Source of the DNA: Siphonodentalium dalli
Lineage: Eukaryota; Mollusca; Scaphopoda; Gadilida; Siphonodentaliidae
Assembly (NCBI GenBank): GCA_032622095.1
Contig: CP136065.1
Span: 42,073,503 to 42,137,502 of the forward strand
Reading direction: 5' to 3'
Length of the DNA: 64,000 bases
Shown here one piece after another: positions 46,580 through 58,091 of this stretch. The notes beneath the pieces are model-generated. The model was not told the origin of the DNA. It was given only the letters and a program-made list of their open reading frames with translations, and made no database searches. Position 1 is the stretch's first letter. The number at the start of each line of letters is the position of its first letter. A program made the position numbers and the translations under genes.

Positions 46580-47425
46580 TGTTTTGTAATTAGTATAATT
46601 CATATATATATATTCTTAACATATCGTAATAACTTTGAATTTTTTTTCAGAATATATGAATGCGGTAGAGCTTGATTTAATTTTCGAATGTGTATCGACA
46701 TATCTTTCAAATTACGTATTTAGATGTTCAAATGAGCCATGTTCGATTAGCCACTTTATTATCAAATCTTGTTTTTGGCCGCACATGTATTTGTGCATAT
46801 GTATTTGAATTGATCGTGTGTTTTGTATTTTATGTTATTCATGTGCATGTATATTCTTAACGCCATGTATTTGGATATATCGTTATAAATAAAGCCTGTA
46901 TATCTTTAATTAGTTTTCATATACTAGTACACCAAACTAATAAGTGAGTAACCGGGCACTATCCCAATATAATACTGAATGAATGTGGCATTCAACTACT
47001 GTTTACCGAAAAATCCCGATCGTAATATTGCAGTAAACACCTTAACTATGCTCGCCAATGTAAACATTCACTCCTCAATTCGGGACCAATTTTCGCCGAT
47101 AAACAAACGGCAATGATTCCTCCACCGAGAGTCGATGCATATAATTACTTTCGCCAATATCAATATTATCCAGTAGTCAGTCAGCTATGTTCTATTTCCA
47201 AACAACGTATGTGCAACATTACACAGCGCCTTCATTGTCAAAGAGAAACGACACAAATGTCTTGTTATACGTGTCCCTGCTAATTTGTTATATATATGAT
47301 GTGGGTCTTGCTATATTGCTATTATTCTGGTTGGGCAAAGCGATGGTATTACAAACAAGTACCGTCATTTTTCATGAAGTCAATTTTACGGTGTTTGGCT
47401 AATCCAAGAGAAAAGAGAAGTTTCT
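46580..47425. other. Unassigned; contains a dispersed repeat
   Basis: 47,070-47,140 (CTCAATTCGGGACCAATTTT ...GGCAATGATTCCTC) is found inverted at 58,705-58,785. An AATAAA lies at ~46,889. No gene recognised. Confidence 0.4.
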
Positions 47426-47430
47426 GTTGG

Positions 47431-47524
47431 AAACATTCAAGAACATATATGTTTTAAATATTTAATAATGCAACAACCAAACGTGTCATTAATTAAATAT
47501 TTTAAAACATATATGAATGTTTTA
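47431..47524. repeat. Hairpin with ~36-bp arms
   Basis: AAACATTCAAGAACATATAT...TTTAATA pairs with ATTAATTAAATATTTTAAAA...GAATGTTTT around a ~22-nt loop. Likely a small MITE or its remnant. Confidence 0.7.
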
Positions 47525-47529
47525 TAAAC

Positions 47530-48310
47530 ACAATGGTTTTTCCTCCGTTCGTTTAGATTGGACAAATGTCGTGAAACCTCTATTGCATTTCCTCTTAGTA
47601 GTGAACATCCATACCAAATGTCATTTAGATCCGAGCACTCCTGTTGAAGTTATGACATGAACAGACATAGGACGGACCAAAAAGAAGCCAACATTACCAG
47701 ATTATCAAAACTTCAATAACTCTAGAACGGAAAATCCGAACAAAACGTTTGAACACTCAATTGAAGGTCCTCGTAGTAGTGAGATCCAAACACTGCTGTT
47801 CAAGTTATGATTTTAACAGGCATCGGACAGACGGATAGGGGCAGACGACTGACTAAATGGTAGTTAATGGGCTTCGCGTTTGTGGGAACTTCGACAAGAG
47901 TTATGGGACTTCCATATTGTGTTCTTCTGAACTGCCTCTTCTGGGACTAAACCACAAAATACCAAGTTTCAAGGCGACTGAAAATCCAAAACTAGTGTTA
48001 TCACCCCGAAACCAAAAACAAAAAAAAGCACAAAAAGGGCCATAACTCCGACAACTTAGAGGAAAATTCGAAAGTGACCAAGCATGTTCTGGGACTTTTA
48101 CCGGTTTATGGGGCTTTCTGAAGGCTCTTTGAAGGTATCTGCCCAAGAGTGTCCAAAGATATCCATATCAAAAGATGTCCATAGGGTACTAGGACTTTTG
48201 TCTGAATCAAATTGTATCATGTTTATAAAACATAATAATGAGACAATATACATCACAATTGTGGGACTTTCAAAAAGTCTCATGAGCCAGAGAAAACTCC
48301 TACAACATAC
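47530..48310. other. Unassigned sequence with weak ~110-130 bp repetition
   Basis: Phrases such as GTTGAAGTTATGACATGAAC / GTTCAAGTTATGATTTTAAC and TAGTAGTGA recur (47,600-47,830). No gene is supported; frames of 60-90 codons here have no domain. Confidence 0.35.
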
Positions 48311-48320
48311 CACCATTCTT

Positions 48321-48460
48321 AAAGACGCCCCGACGGACAGCCATTCGTAAAGACGCCCTGGCGGACAGCCATTCGTAAAGACGCCCCGACGGACAGCCAT
48401 TCGTAAAGACGTCCCGACGGACAGCCATTCGTAAAGACGCCCCGACGGACAGCCATTCAT
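48321..48460 (+). repeat. 28-bp minisatellite, 5 copies
   Basis: AAAGACGCCCCGACGGACAG starts at 48,321, 48,349, 48,377, 48,405 and 48,433 with exact 28-bp spacing and no spacers, so it is a minisatellite, not a CRISPR. It creates a periodic frame on the minus strand that is not a gene. Confidence 0.95.
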
Positions 48461-48900
48461 TTGGTCTTCAATTCTTTTGTTGTTTTTGACCACTTAACTC
48501 CTAAATTGTACGGAATAACGGGCATGAGGTGGTAGTTTGACGTGAGGTGGTAGTTTGACATTAGATGGTCAATCATATTAAACTTTCTTTTGTATTTTTT
48601 ACTATGATATAACCCACATATATTATATGATGTCACATTTGAATATTTTGTAATCAATACTACATATAGTCTGTACCACCTATACCTACCATTGTATATT
48701 GTGTGTATATACTTCACCTCCAATAAAGGAGGAATAAAATCATATGTCTGTCTGACCATATAAGGCTCAATTGTGCACCAATACGGACGGACAGGCGCAA
48801 AACTGTATACCCCCATTATTTTAAAGGGGGTGTAATTAACCCAGGAAGAGATCATTGTTGAGCTGCTCCGGGTGAATTATGCAGCCAATACTCACGCGAT
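48461..48900. other. Unassigned sequence with one 132-codon minus frame
   Basis: The frame 48,457-48,855 (minus) is Tyr-rich and repetitive near its C-terminus (YHLTSNYHL), arising from a GAGGTGGTAGTTTGAC duplication at 48,525-48,560. No domain is recognised; I do not call it a gene. Confidence 0.35.
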
Positions 48901-48929
48901 TACATAGCGAAAGATATACAAACGGGGTT

Positions 48930-49370
48930 GACGAATAGATAACGATTGATATTCAATCGCAGTAACATATGCCACGCGGGATTTGGATTGAGGTTATTAG
49001 CATCGACTAAATAACGGAGATATTTGAAGTGTTTTTAAAGAGCATTGGAATAGGTTATTAAAGTGTTTTAAAGAGCGTTTCCTAACATGTGCATGTTGTA
49101 AATTCGTTTATACATATCTCATTGACTAAATAACGGAGATATTTGAAGTGTTTTTAAATAGCATTGGAATGGGTTATTAAAGTGTTTTAAAGAGCGTTTC
49201 CTAACATGTTGTAAATTCGTTCATACATATCTCCGTTATTTAGTCAAAGCACGTTCTATATATATAGTTATCATCCTTCTGATTAACTCACTATACTCCT
49301 TTGGAATCTAATCCTAACCTCGCGTGCCACGTGTTACTTCGATTGAATATCAATCGCTATCTAATCGTGA
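48930..49370. mobile_element. MITE-like element with inverted arms and an internal ~119-bp tandem duplication
   Basis: Arms GATAACGATTGATATTCAAT...TTTGGATTGAGG (48,930-49,000) and AATCCTAACCTCGCG...GAATATCAATCGCTATC (49,305-49,362) are inverted copies. Inside, the segment beginning CTAAATAACGGAGATATTTG (49,005 and 49,124) occurs twice in tandem, and ATATCTCCGTTATTTAGTC (~49,228) closes it inverted. No coding capacity. Confidence 0.65.
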
Positions 49371-49882
49371 ACCCCAAATAAGTATCTTTCAGTTTCGAAT
49401 CGAGTGGAACAAGCAAAATGCTTTTTTAAAGTCCTCTCCTCGTGGAATAAATGTTACCCCAAGTGACAAAAATATCACTTTGGGTAAAGCAGACGGGATA
49501 TATAGTTTTGATTGATTGGAATATTATTTAGGATTGAGATACGGTATACACTGTAATACGGAAGTTAAGGATGAGAAAGGGAATGAAAGAGAATGAGAGA
49601 GAGGGGAGAGTGTGCAAGAGAGAGTGAGGGGGGGGAGAGAGAGAGGTTTGACACAACATACATTCGATACAAAATAACACAAAAAACATCCGTTCAGTGG
49701 GGAAATCACTTGCACGAATGCGTCACGACCACGGAGGAGAAAAAGCGGTTGATGCAAATGGAATGGAATCTAGCCGCGTCACCTTAAGTGGTTATGAGAA
49801 ACGGCCACTATCTAAAACAAGAAAACTAAGATGCATGCATCAGGTCGGCCGTGAACTATCTACCATAGAATTGTTGTAGCTG
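49371..49882. other. Unassigned with GA-rich tract
   Basis: A purine-rich (GA)n-like run lies at ~49,570-49,650. The frames overlapping it on either strand are compositional artefacts. Confidence 0.4.
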
Positions 49883-50270
49883 TCGATTATACATTTTGGA
49901 ACACCTGTCTGTATGTATGTGTGTATGCATGATTGCATGTGTGTATGTGTTATAGACGATAACGCTGCTCGACTGATCCGACTCGGATTTGGTATTTAAC
50001 GTGTCAACTTGACCTCGCTCATAGGCATGTTTCTGGACCTTGACCGATCCGACTAAAAATTTGTGTGTAGGACTACTTCGATCCCGGGAGCAATATGGAC
50101 GGGTCCAATTTCACGTGGGACCATGTTCTCGAACGTGCTGATATAGGCATGTTTCTGGACCAATTGAACAATAGTTTGGCCAGACGCTGTATATACTGGG
50201 TACTGTCCAGATGGAGGCGATCACAAAAAAATCCCTAAATAGCCCGAACGAAGTCGAGTACATCAGCTAG
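49883..50270 (+). mobile_element. Helitron-like unit
   Basis: Starts TCGATTATACATTTTGGAAC followed by TGTCTGTATG repeats. It ends GCCCGAACGAAGTCGAG, TACATCAG, CTAG at 50,267-50,270. The body has TTGACC-rich sequence more diverged than other units. Confidence 0.5.
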
Positions 50271-50774
50271 TTTAATATATATTTTGGACATTTGTCTGTC
50301 TGTTTGTCTGTTAGCTACATGTATGGCCGGGAAAACTGCCGGACAGATTGACGAAATTTGATACCTAGGGGAAATTATTTCCAGGGAGTATTTTGGACGG
50401 GTCAAATCTTGATCCCGACCTGACTTTGACATTCAAAAAGATCAATTCAAGGTCAAGTCTGGTAAAACGGAAGTATTTCAACGAAATTTAATACCTACTG
50501 TTACTTTTGTCCCAGGAGTGTTTCGGGTTGGGTCAAATCATGACCCTGACCTGATCTTGACATTCAAAATTGTCAATTCAAGGTCAAATCGGGTAAAGCC
50601 GGGCGGATTTCGACGGGTACTTTTGTCGTGACTTTTGTCCGGGGAGTGTTTTGGACGGGTCAAATCGTGACCCGACATGACGTTCACCTTTAAAATGGTC
50701 AATTCAAGGTTAAATCGCGCAATTCTCCGAAAATCAGAGGGGAACATCACGGACGAAGTCGGGTCCACCAGCTA
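50271..50774 (+). mobile_element. Helitron-like unit with TCAAGGTCA minisatellite
   Basis: Follows the previous unit head-to-tail (TTTAATATATATTTTGGACA). It carries three minisatellite units and ends GGACGAAGTCGGGTCCACCA, GCTAC. The final CTAC deviates from CTRR. Confidence 0.5.
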
Positions 50775-51049
50775 CTATTATATATTTCTAGATTTAGTTA
50801 CAAACTAAATACCTGTATATTGTACAAAGAAATGTTTGACAAATATATCTGTATCAATATTTCCATACGGGTCATTAAAATAGATACGACGAAACAAATT
50901 TTGAAGGGTGCATGTATCAGGTAACTTTTTATATTTCAAATGATGACAGGAATGCGGAAAGTTGAAGTACCTACGTAATATTGGCTATCCGAATGAAGAG
51001 ATATACATGTATATAAAAACCAAAATAGAAGATGTCGACAATGTTTTCC

Positions 51050-51550
51050 AAAAAAATTCAAAGCATTCGATAGCTCCCATCTAGTTGTCAGCCCGAAGAT
51101 CAATATGAAGTTTGGTGACTATCAGATGAGGGATATGTCTGTACAGTTGCTAAACAATTCAGTCATGCAAAAGAGGATCAAACAGTAAGATACCAAATTG
51201 CTGCCTGTGGTAATGTTTTTTAACGAAATTCGGGAAAATTAGATTAATCTCACCCTGGTTATCCAGAAGATCATTGTGGAATCTGGTGACGATCGGACAA
51301 GGGGTGTCGTCTGTAGGATCAACCAAATTATTTAGCCATAAAAATAGTAAAATTCAAGATCACCGCTGACAGTGATGTCTTCACAAGGACAGTTTGAGAA
51401 CAAAATATGGCTCACATCTAGCGGTGACCCAAAATATCCACATGAGAAACAGTTCTCCAATAAAAGCTGGCTGCAGGGTGCGCCAATTGATTCAAATTCG
51501 AAATTTAGCAGGGTGTACTGCTTGTGGCCATGTTTTCCCCGCAAATTTGA
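51050..51550 (+). repeat. Decayed copy of the 'CCAAGATGGC' array
   Basis: GATAGCTCCCATCTAG, AATATGAAGTTTGGTGAC, TCAGTCATGCAAAAGAG and AAATTCAAGATCACCGCTGA correspond to motifs of the arrays at 2.9 and 21.4 kb. About three diverged units are visible. Confidence 0.6.
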
Positions 51551-52080
51551 TAGACTGATTGACAAAACCACTGAATCCGTTGAATCAATATACATGTACA
51601 TGTATACATGGATTAATTTATATGCATTGTTATACACAGTACTGGTATATAAAGGTACTGAAAATAACAATATTACTAGTATACACAAAATAAACCATAT
51701 ATCATGGCTATGGGTTCTAATATCCGAATATGACAGCTGAGAACTTGGTGTGAATTGAAGAGTGGTGGTGTCTCAAGCATATCTAACCCTCCACGTTAGA
51801 AACATGCCATTAAATGTCATAAGTATAATCTAGCTTGAGGACAGAAGTTATCCATAAAACCCCCCTTAATTCAACCAGGTCCTCGCGCGATGTATGGTCG
51901 ATCACATGATGATCTAGGGGGGATTAGAATTGTTGTATAAAAACAGCACTGCATGTAAATATAAAATAAAATAGTGCTACATCTTATTACAGATTATTGC
52001 CATATATAATCAGTGACTATACAGACAGTCTGACAAAATAAAGTTTCAGTGACACTCTATCCGAAGAGGGGAATAATTCC
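51550..52080. other. Unassigned; probable 3' end of the LINE below
   Basis: The stretch ~51,950-52,100 lies downstream of the LINE stop codon and is probably its 3' UTR; no clear poly-A or tail microsatellite identified. The rest is unassigned. Confidence 0.35.
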
Positions 52081-52103
52081 ATCTGTTACAGTCAATGGAG
52101 CAA

Positions 52104-53750
52104 TTATGAATCTGGAAAAACCGAAATAAACTTCTGTACCGCCAAGAATATTTCGGAATTTAATTTGTTTGGAAGTTCGTGAGATCCGTACAATAGAACA
52201 TCGATTGTTATCATACTTACTGGTAAGTTACTTTGAAGTTCTGATCTAATTCTGGCGTAAAGAGGGCATTGAAAGAAGAAATGGTAAGCTGATTCAGTTT
52301 CAAAACTACCGCATTGACACAGTGGTGATTCTTTCAAGTGATTAATAACAAGGTCACGGTTTAGGTTGCTGCAACCTAATCTGATACGAGTATGATATAT
52401 TTGGATTTTCCTGGAATAACACTGAAGATAAAAATTTGCAATTTTCGCACGGTCAATGTTTAGTTTACGCTTAAATTCTTCGAGTGTTTTTGACGATTTT
52501 ATTGAATTCGATAAACTATTCCATGCTCGTGTAGCCGAGGGCAGAAAAGTATTCATGTAAATGTCTCTGTTGCTGCCAGGCGGGTGGATACTAACATGCC
52601 TAAAATTGTAACCAGATGAAGTGGAATCGGGGGAATCATGTTTGATAGATAAGACGGAGCTTGGTTACTAGTAATTTTGAAAAATTGTATCATTTTCTGT
52701 TTTGTTCTACGCGAGGCAATTGTTTCCCAGCCGGTTTCTAATAGTAAGTTGCGATCGCTGGTACTTCTCGTGGACCCAGTGACAATTCGTGCCATTTCAT
52801 ACTGAATATCTTCGATATAATCGCTCATATATTTTGGTATGTTATCCCATACTGGTGATGCATATTCAAGAGTGGGTCTAACAAAAGCAAGATATATATT
52901 TTCAAGGGTCTTTCTGCTCAGTCTGAATTGTGCTTCCTAATCATATTTACCTTTTTCCATGCCCTATCGGTTATGTTACTTATGTGAGTTTCCCATGAAC
53001 CGATGTTGTCGAAAGTAAGACCAAGATGTTTGTTATTTTCTACTTCAGTTATGTGAGAATCAGCCATGATTAGGGGTGGGTGAACTATATTTGTAGATTT
53101 CCTCGATATCATTAAAGCTTTAGTTTTGAGGGGATTAAATTTTACGAGCCATTTTTTGGACCAATCGACAATAGTGGCAATGTCTCTATTAATTATTTCA
53201 GCTGCTAAAACAGGGTTCTCGACACATAAATATATTGATGTATCATCAGCAAATAGACGTATGTTGCACGTGATGTTTTCGGTTATGTCGTTAATGTAAA
53301 TCAGGAATAACAGTGGGCCTAATATTAAGCCTTGAGGCACACCTGCGGAAACATTTTGCCAATCGGAACTAGCATTATCAACTATAACTCTCTGTTGACG
53401 ACATTCAAGATAAGATGAAATTAGTTCATATACTTTACACTTTATTCCAAGTTTCCTAAGCTTAAACAGGAGACCTTTGTGCCAAACCTTGTCAAAGGCT
53501 TTGCTTATATCACAAAAAATACATCGAATTTCTTTACCTTCGTCCAGAGATCTGCTAATATAGTCATATATGTCAGTAAGCTGATATACTGTAGAGTCAC
53601 CTTTTTTTTAATCCAGATTGGTAAACAGAAAGTAACTTATTTTCGTCTAAGTATGTCCAAAGATATTTGTAAATGCACTTCTCATTGTTGTTGTTGGAAT
53701 CTGTTGAGATGGGGACCCTCTGTTCGGATTGAGTACATTTAAACGGCGAA
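52104..53750 (-). pseudogene. 5'-truncated LINE (non-LTR retrotransposon) with reverse transcriptase
   Basis: Minus-strand coding runs from ~53,735 to the stop at 52,104. In order: EKCIYKYLWTYLDENKLLSV, QSG, [frameshift in an A8 run at ~53,600], GDSTVYQL, CDISKAFDKVWHKGLLFKL, GVPQG-type AGVPQGLILGPLLFLIYIND, the catalytic LFADDT box (~53,255), NPLKTKALMIS, HLGLTFDN, [1-bp frameshift ~52,925], SRKTLENIYLAFVRPTLEYA, [frameshift ~52,620], NTFLPSATRAWNSL and a C-terminal CQCGSFETESAYHFFFQCPLY-like zinc motif. RT motifs plus C-x-C...H...C place it near CR1/L2/Daphne-type elements of the Jockey-CR1 side; the clade is uncertain. Endonuclease is absent. At least three frameshifts make it inactive, but identity to consensus motifs is high, so it is fairly young. 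Confidence 0.88.
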
Positions 53751-54650
53751 TAATTGACAACGATGGATTTCATGGTCGTATTATAGGGTGCTTGTTTAAC
53801 TTGTTACTTTTGGGAGGCACTTGGTGAAACGATATTTTCGAATGAATGGCAGAAGCCATTTTTCAAGAACAGTTTTTATTGTACTCAGCATGTCTAAACA
53901 GTTTAATCTGGAATTAATAGTTGGTGATAATCCAACCTTCATTTTGATATATAATATTTTTCACAGAGATCGAGCGCCCAGAACCGAAAAACTCTCGACG
54001 ACGAAGTATTTCCCTAATGTAATCGCATTATCGTACGTTTTCATAATGGCGTGCCGACATGAGTTTGGTGTATATCACAATCACCCCCCCCCCCCCCCGT
54101 TGTGGATTATCCTAGGTACATCCGTACTATGATCAATTTGTTCAACCTTCAGAAATTTCATACCTGACACAACATTAGGTGGAAATTTCACACAAATAGG
54201 TTGAAATCGTTCATACAGTTTGAGTTTCCAACCAGTAATTATTAGGCATTTATTGTTTTTAGACCAATAGTCTCATATTTTCTACTTTTTGTCAGAATTG
54301 TGGACTGAAATTGTCCAACCTTATACATGGGAGGCAGGTTTGAAATATCCAAGAATTGTAGCATTCGAGGTCAGTCCAGATGCATTACATTGTGGCTTTT
54401 CGCATTAAGCTCATTCATCCACTGGCTTGTTATTATCGGGAGTGAAGTTCATGAAATATAAGCAGACGACAGGCAAACAAAAATACAAAGTGCAGAAAAT
54501 GGGAAGAATAATCACATTGATTAAAAGTTAAATGTACAGGTGATAAGTTCAACAAACATGACCATTTGTTGAACTTATTATTTTTGAACATATCCTATGA
54601 GAACTACAATAACCAATGAATATTTAGTATAGATAGGGTTAACACACATA
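53750..54650. other. Unassigned sequence and repeat family R copy
   Basis: 54,130-54,400 matches family R (AAATTTCATACCTGACACAA, GGTTGAAATCG). A palindrome GTTCAACAAAC...GTTTGTTGAAC-type lies at ~54,547-54,580, matching ones upstream of TRIM-like copies 1 and 3. A poly-C tract is at ~54,085-54,098. Confidence 0.45.
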
Positions 54651-55060
54651 AGATGTCTATAATTTTGAAGCGCAGTCGTTGATTCCATTCAAAACGAATG
54701 TTGTAGTTTAGAGCAAATAATGACGTACATGCAGAGTATAATTTTGAAGCGCAGTCATGGGTTCCATTCAAAACGAATGTTGAAGTTAAGAGCAAAGTAT
54801 GGCGTACATGCAGAGTATAATTTTTAAGCGCAGTCATGGGTTCCATTCAAAACGAATGTTGAAGTTAAGAGCAAATAATGACGTACATGCAGAGTATAAT
54901 TTTGAAGCGCAGTCATGGCCCTCATGGGTTCCATTCAAAACGAATGTTGAAGTTAAGAGCAAAGTATGACGTACATGCAGAGTATAATTTTGAAGCGCAG
55001 TCAATGGGTTCCATTCAAAATTAATGTTGAAGTTTAGACCAATTTATGACGTACAAGTAG
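54650..55060 (+). repeat. 79-bp minisatellite, 5 copies
   Basis: GCGCAGTC starts at 54,670, 54,749, 54,828, 54,907 (exact 79-bp spacing) and 54,995 (88 bp owing to a 9-bp insertion). Each unit has CATTCAAAACGAATGTTGAA and GACGTACATGCAGAGTATAA. The minus-strand frame across it is repeat-derived. Confidence 0.93.
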
Positions 55061-55179
55061 GTAGATGTACCTGCAAGGCCCTGGCATCGCTCTGCCAACA
55101 TTGAACCACACCATTAGACTCGCGGAAATGCCTACATGTATAATTATATCTAATTTGATAATAATTGGCGATAAACATT

Positions 55180-57870
55180 TTCATCCTGGTATGCTGGTGC
55201 CCTCTTGTGCCCAACCATTGACCCATCGCCACCTTTAAACCCATGCACACCATTAAATATTCCATGAATATATTATGATTATGTAATTTTGGTGAAAATC
55301 GGCGAAACATAATTTAGTTCATGCACTTTGTGTGTCCCTCCCCTCCCCTTCACTGACTCGAATAGGGCCACTTCATTAGAATCCTCGTATCATGGAGATG
55401 ACTATATTTAACTTTGGTGAAAATTTGCGGCTAAAACATTATTATCAATGTTAGTGCCATTCCCCATTTTGACCCTCCCCTCCCAATGCCTGATCCAGAC
55501 GGCACCAATATGGCGTCTTTAAACCACCCGATTAGATTCCGCTTATCATGGAGAGAAAAATATGTATCAATTTGGTGGAAATCGGCGCTGAAATTATTTT
55601 GCCCCTCCCCTATCCCATCGACTCGAGCGGTGCAAATTTTGACATCTATAAACCACATCATTAGACTCCTCATATCATGTAGATGATTATGTATTAAGTT
55701 TGGCGGAAATCTGTGACAAAAATTGTCATGGATGTTGTTGCCCCTCTCTTTTTTCTGTCCCTGACACTAACAACGTCACTTTAGAAAATTTGGACCTGCA
55801 ACATTATATCGTCCTCGTAAAAGGTGGGAACATGTCTCTATTCCGAAGGTTCGCTATTCCGAAGGTTCACTAATCCGAAGGTTCACTAATCCGAAGGTTC
55901 ACTAATCCGAAGGTTCACTATTCCGAAGGTTCACTATTCCGAAGGTTCGCTATTCCGAAGGTTTTTGTTATTTTAAAAGTTAATTCTATATTCTAAAGTA
56001 TTGAGAGGGTTCTTTAGTACGAAGACTCTTTTTATGAAGGAAATAACTTAAAACATTACAAAAATTAATGTAATTTTTGTTTTCGTGGGTTTCCTTGAGA
56101 TTTAACCCTTTTATATTTGGCGAGTAGAACGACATATATGTCGTCTATCGGCTGAGGACTAAAACGACAAATATGTCGTTTTAGGAAGTGTTATTTTACG
56201 TAGACATAACTTCAATAAATCATCTGATTTATAAATGATTTACATAGGAGTTATTTTGATTAATATAATGTCCCAAATGCTAAAGGCGGACTATAACAGT
56301 GGGGCTATTACGGTCAATCAATACTGGAGCGCTATAACTTACTGTATAGCAGAATACCGCTGAATGGACCTGACTGCAATTCTGACTTTGTTTTGATTTC
56401 AATGTTGATGTTTCTTTCAAGTACAGATTGCCAGTTAGGGTAGAATGCATCTCTAACTCGTAGTTTATTTCAGTCATTGTGTTTTCAACTTTCTATAATA
56501 TTAAAATGATAAACTGATACTGTCTTCTTGCTATTAATAACCGACATCTGGGACAAATTAGATATTAGATTGGGGTGTATAAATGTACGGGGGGTGCAAA
56601 TTTTGATTCATTTCTGGCTAAAAACTCCCATAATAGAAAACCTTCGGAATAGCGAACCTTCGGAATAGTGAACCTTCGGATTGGTGAACCTTCGGATTAG
56701 TGAACCTTCGGATTAGTGAACCTTCGGAATAGCGAACCTTCGGTATAGAGAACCCTACCCGTAAAAGGTTACCCCTGTTAGACCCCTCTGGAGCCATTGT
56801 TAATTTCTATTGAATACAGACTGACATACATTCGCAAATATAGATATAGAAGATAAGATATATAAGTTTGGTGAATATCGGCGACTAAACGCATTCTTAT
56901 CAAATTTAGTACCCCTCTATCTTTGACCCAAGCGGCACCAATTTGACGCCTTTAAACCACACGTTTAGATTCCTCGTATATGACGTGGAGAAGAATACGT
57001 ATCAATTTTGTGGTAATCGATGGAGGTGACTAATATAAGTTTGGTGGATATCGGCATTATCAAATGTATTGCCCCTCCCCATCGTTGATCCAAACACCTT
57101 TAAACCACACGATTAGATAAACTCGTACCACGAAGAAGAATATGTATAAATTTGGTGGAAATCAGCACAGATCCCCTGGTGCAACAACCCCACCATGAGT
57201 ATCCACCTAATACCTTGATACAAGATTTGTACCTATCGGACCAATATGGAGTATAGACTCACTTAATTGCGATAAAAATTAATCTCAAAGTCCCCTGTGC
57301 TTGAGAAAATGTCACATAACAATTTCTTTAGACCATATTCGCACCTTTAATTTGATGTATCTGCCGCATCGATACATGGAAGATCAACAAATATATATAA
57401 TTATGTGCACACATTCGAAACTGGACAAACCATTGAACAGATTCCCATCAAACATAGATAGCACTGCAGAATTCCACTTGTCACAATGAGTCACCATGTG
57501 TGCTCCTGTATATGTGTGTGACCTCTGCAGAGTAAATTATGCAGTGCTTGCTATGCTTATATTCATGGTAGTTACCGTAGTGTAGTCGCACAGGAAACCT
57601 GTGGAAATCAGCATTAAAATGATGTTTATAAATGTTGGTGCCCCTCCCCAAATCTGACTCGAACGGCGCCACTTTTGGCATCTTTAAACCAGCAATTAGA
57701 TTCATCATATCACGGAGATGATTATAAGTTTGATGGAAATCAGCGACAATACCATCGATTATGTTGCCCCCCCCCCCCTTCTTCCCCGGATACCACCAGC
57801 GTCACTTTAGAAAATTTAAACCTCAACCAATATCTTACTGATGAAAACGTTACCCAAGTTAGACCCCTTG
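55180..57870 (+). repeat. Diverged ~130-bp repeat array, interrupted by other elements
   Basis: Units contain 'CCCCTCCC...GACTCGA.CGGC', 'TTTAAACCACACGATTAGAT', 'CTCGTATCA.GGAGA' and 'AAGTTTGGTGGAAATCGGCG'. They occur near 55,340, 55,480, 55,600, 55,740, 56,900, 57,060, 57,630 and 57,760, and in inverted orientation at 55,180-55,310. The foldback element at 55,826 splits the array. Confidence 0.7.
55826..56760. mobile_element. Foldback-type element with 16-bp repeat arms and 9-bp TSD
   Basis: Each arm is an array of the 16-bp unit CCGAAGGTTCGCTATT and variants. Left arm: eight copies starting at 55,843 to 55,955, every 16 bp. Right arm: seven inverted copies from 56,641 to 56,737. Outside them the termini GGGAACATGTCTCTAT and (inverted) GGGTAGGGTTCTCTAT match, and GTAAAAGGT flanks both sides (55,817-55,825; 56,761-56,769). 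A 9-bp target duplication with tandem-repeat arms resembles Mutator-like or foldback (FB/Galileo-type) elements; superfamily assignment is inferred. The ~675-bp core has no transposase; it includes two ACGACA(T/A)ATATGTCGT palindromes (56,130-56,180). Confidence 0.87.
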
Positions 57871-58040
57871 AGGCCATCTAGATGGTCCCCCATTAATTAC
57901 CCATGTTAGACCCCTTGAGGCCATCTAGATGGTCCCCCATTAATTACCCATGTTAGACCCCTTGAGGCCATCTAGATGGTCCCCCATTAATTGCCCATGT
58001 TAGACCCCTTGAGGCCATCTAGATGGTCCCCCATTAATTC
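57859..58040 (+). repeat. 47-bp minisatellite, 4 copies
   Basis: AGACCCCTTGAGGCCATCTA starts at 57,861, 57,908, 57,955 and 58,002, exactly 47 bp apart and nearly identical. Each unit includes the small palindrome GGCCATCTAGATGGTC. Confidence 0.95.
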
Positions 58041-58091
58041 TTATAGAACACAGCCAGACATGCAGACATTCACAAATATATAGAGGATATC

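Noticed and set aside
48321-48460. 28-bp regular repeats resembling a CRISPR array
   Set aside because: The units abut directly with no unique spacers, and the context is animal transposon-rich DNA; it is a minisatellite.
48457-48855. 132-codon minus-strand frame
   Set aside because: Low-complexity Tyr-rich sequence partly made of a short duplication; no domain or copy conservation visible.
56101-56180. TTAACCCTTTTATATTTGGC as a further piggyBac-type end
   Set aside because: No matching inverted end with TTAA was found nearby.
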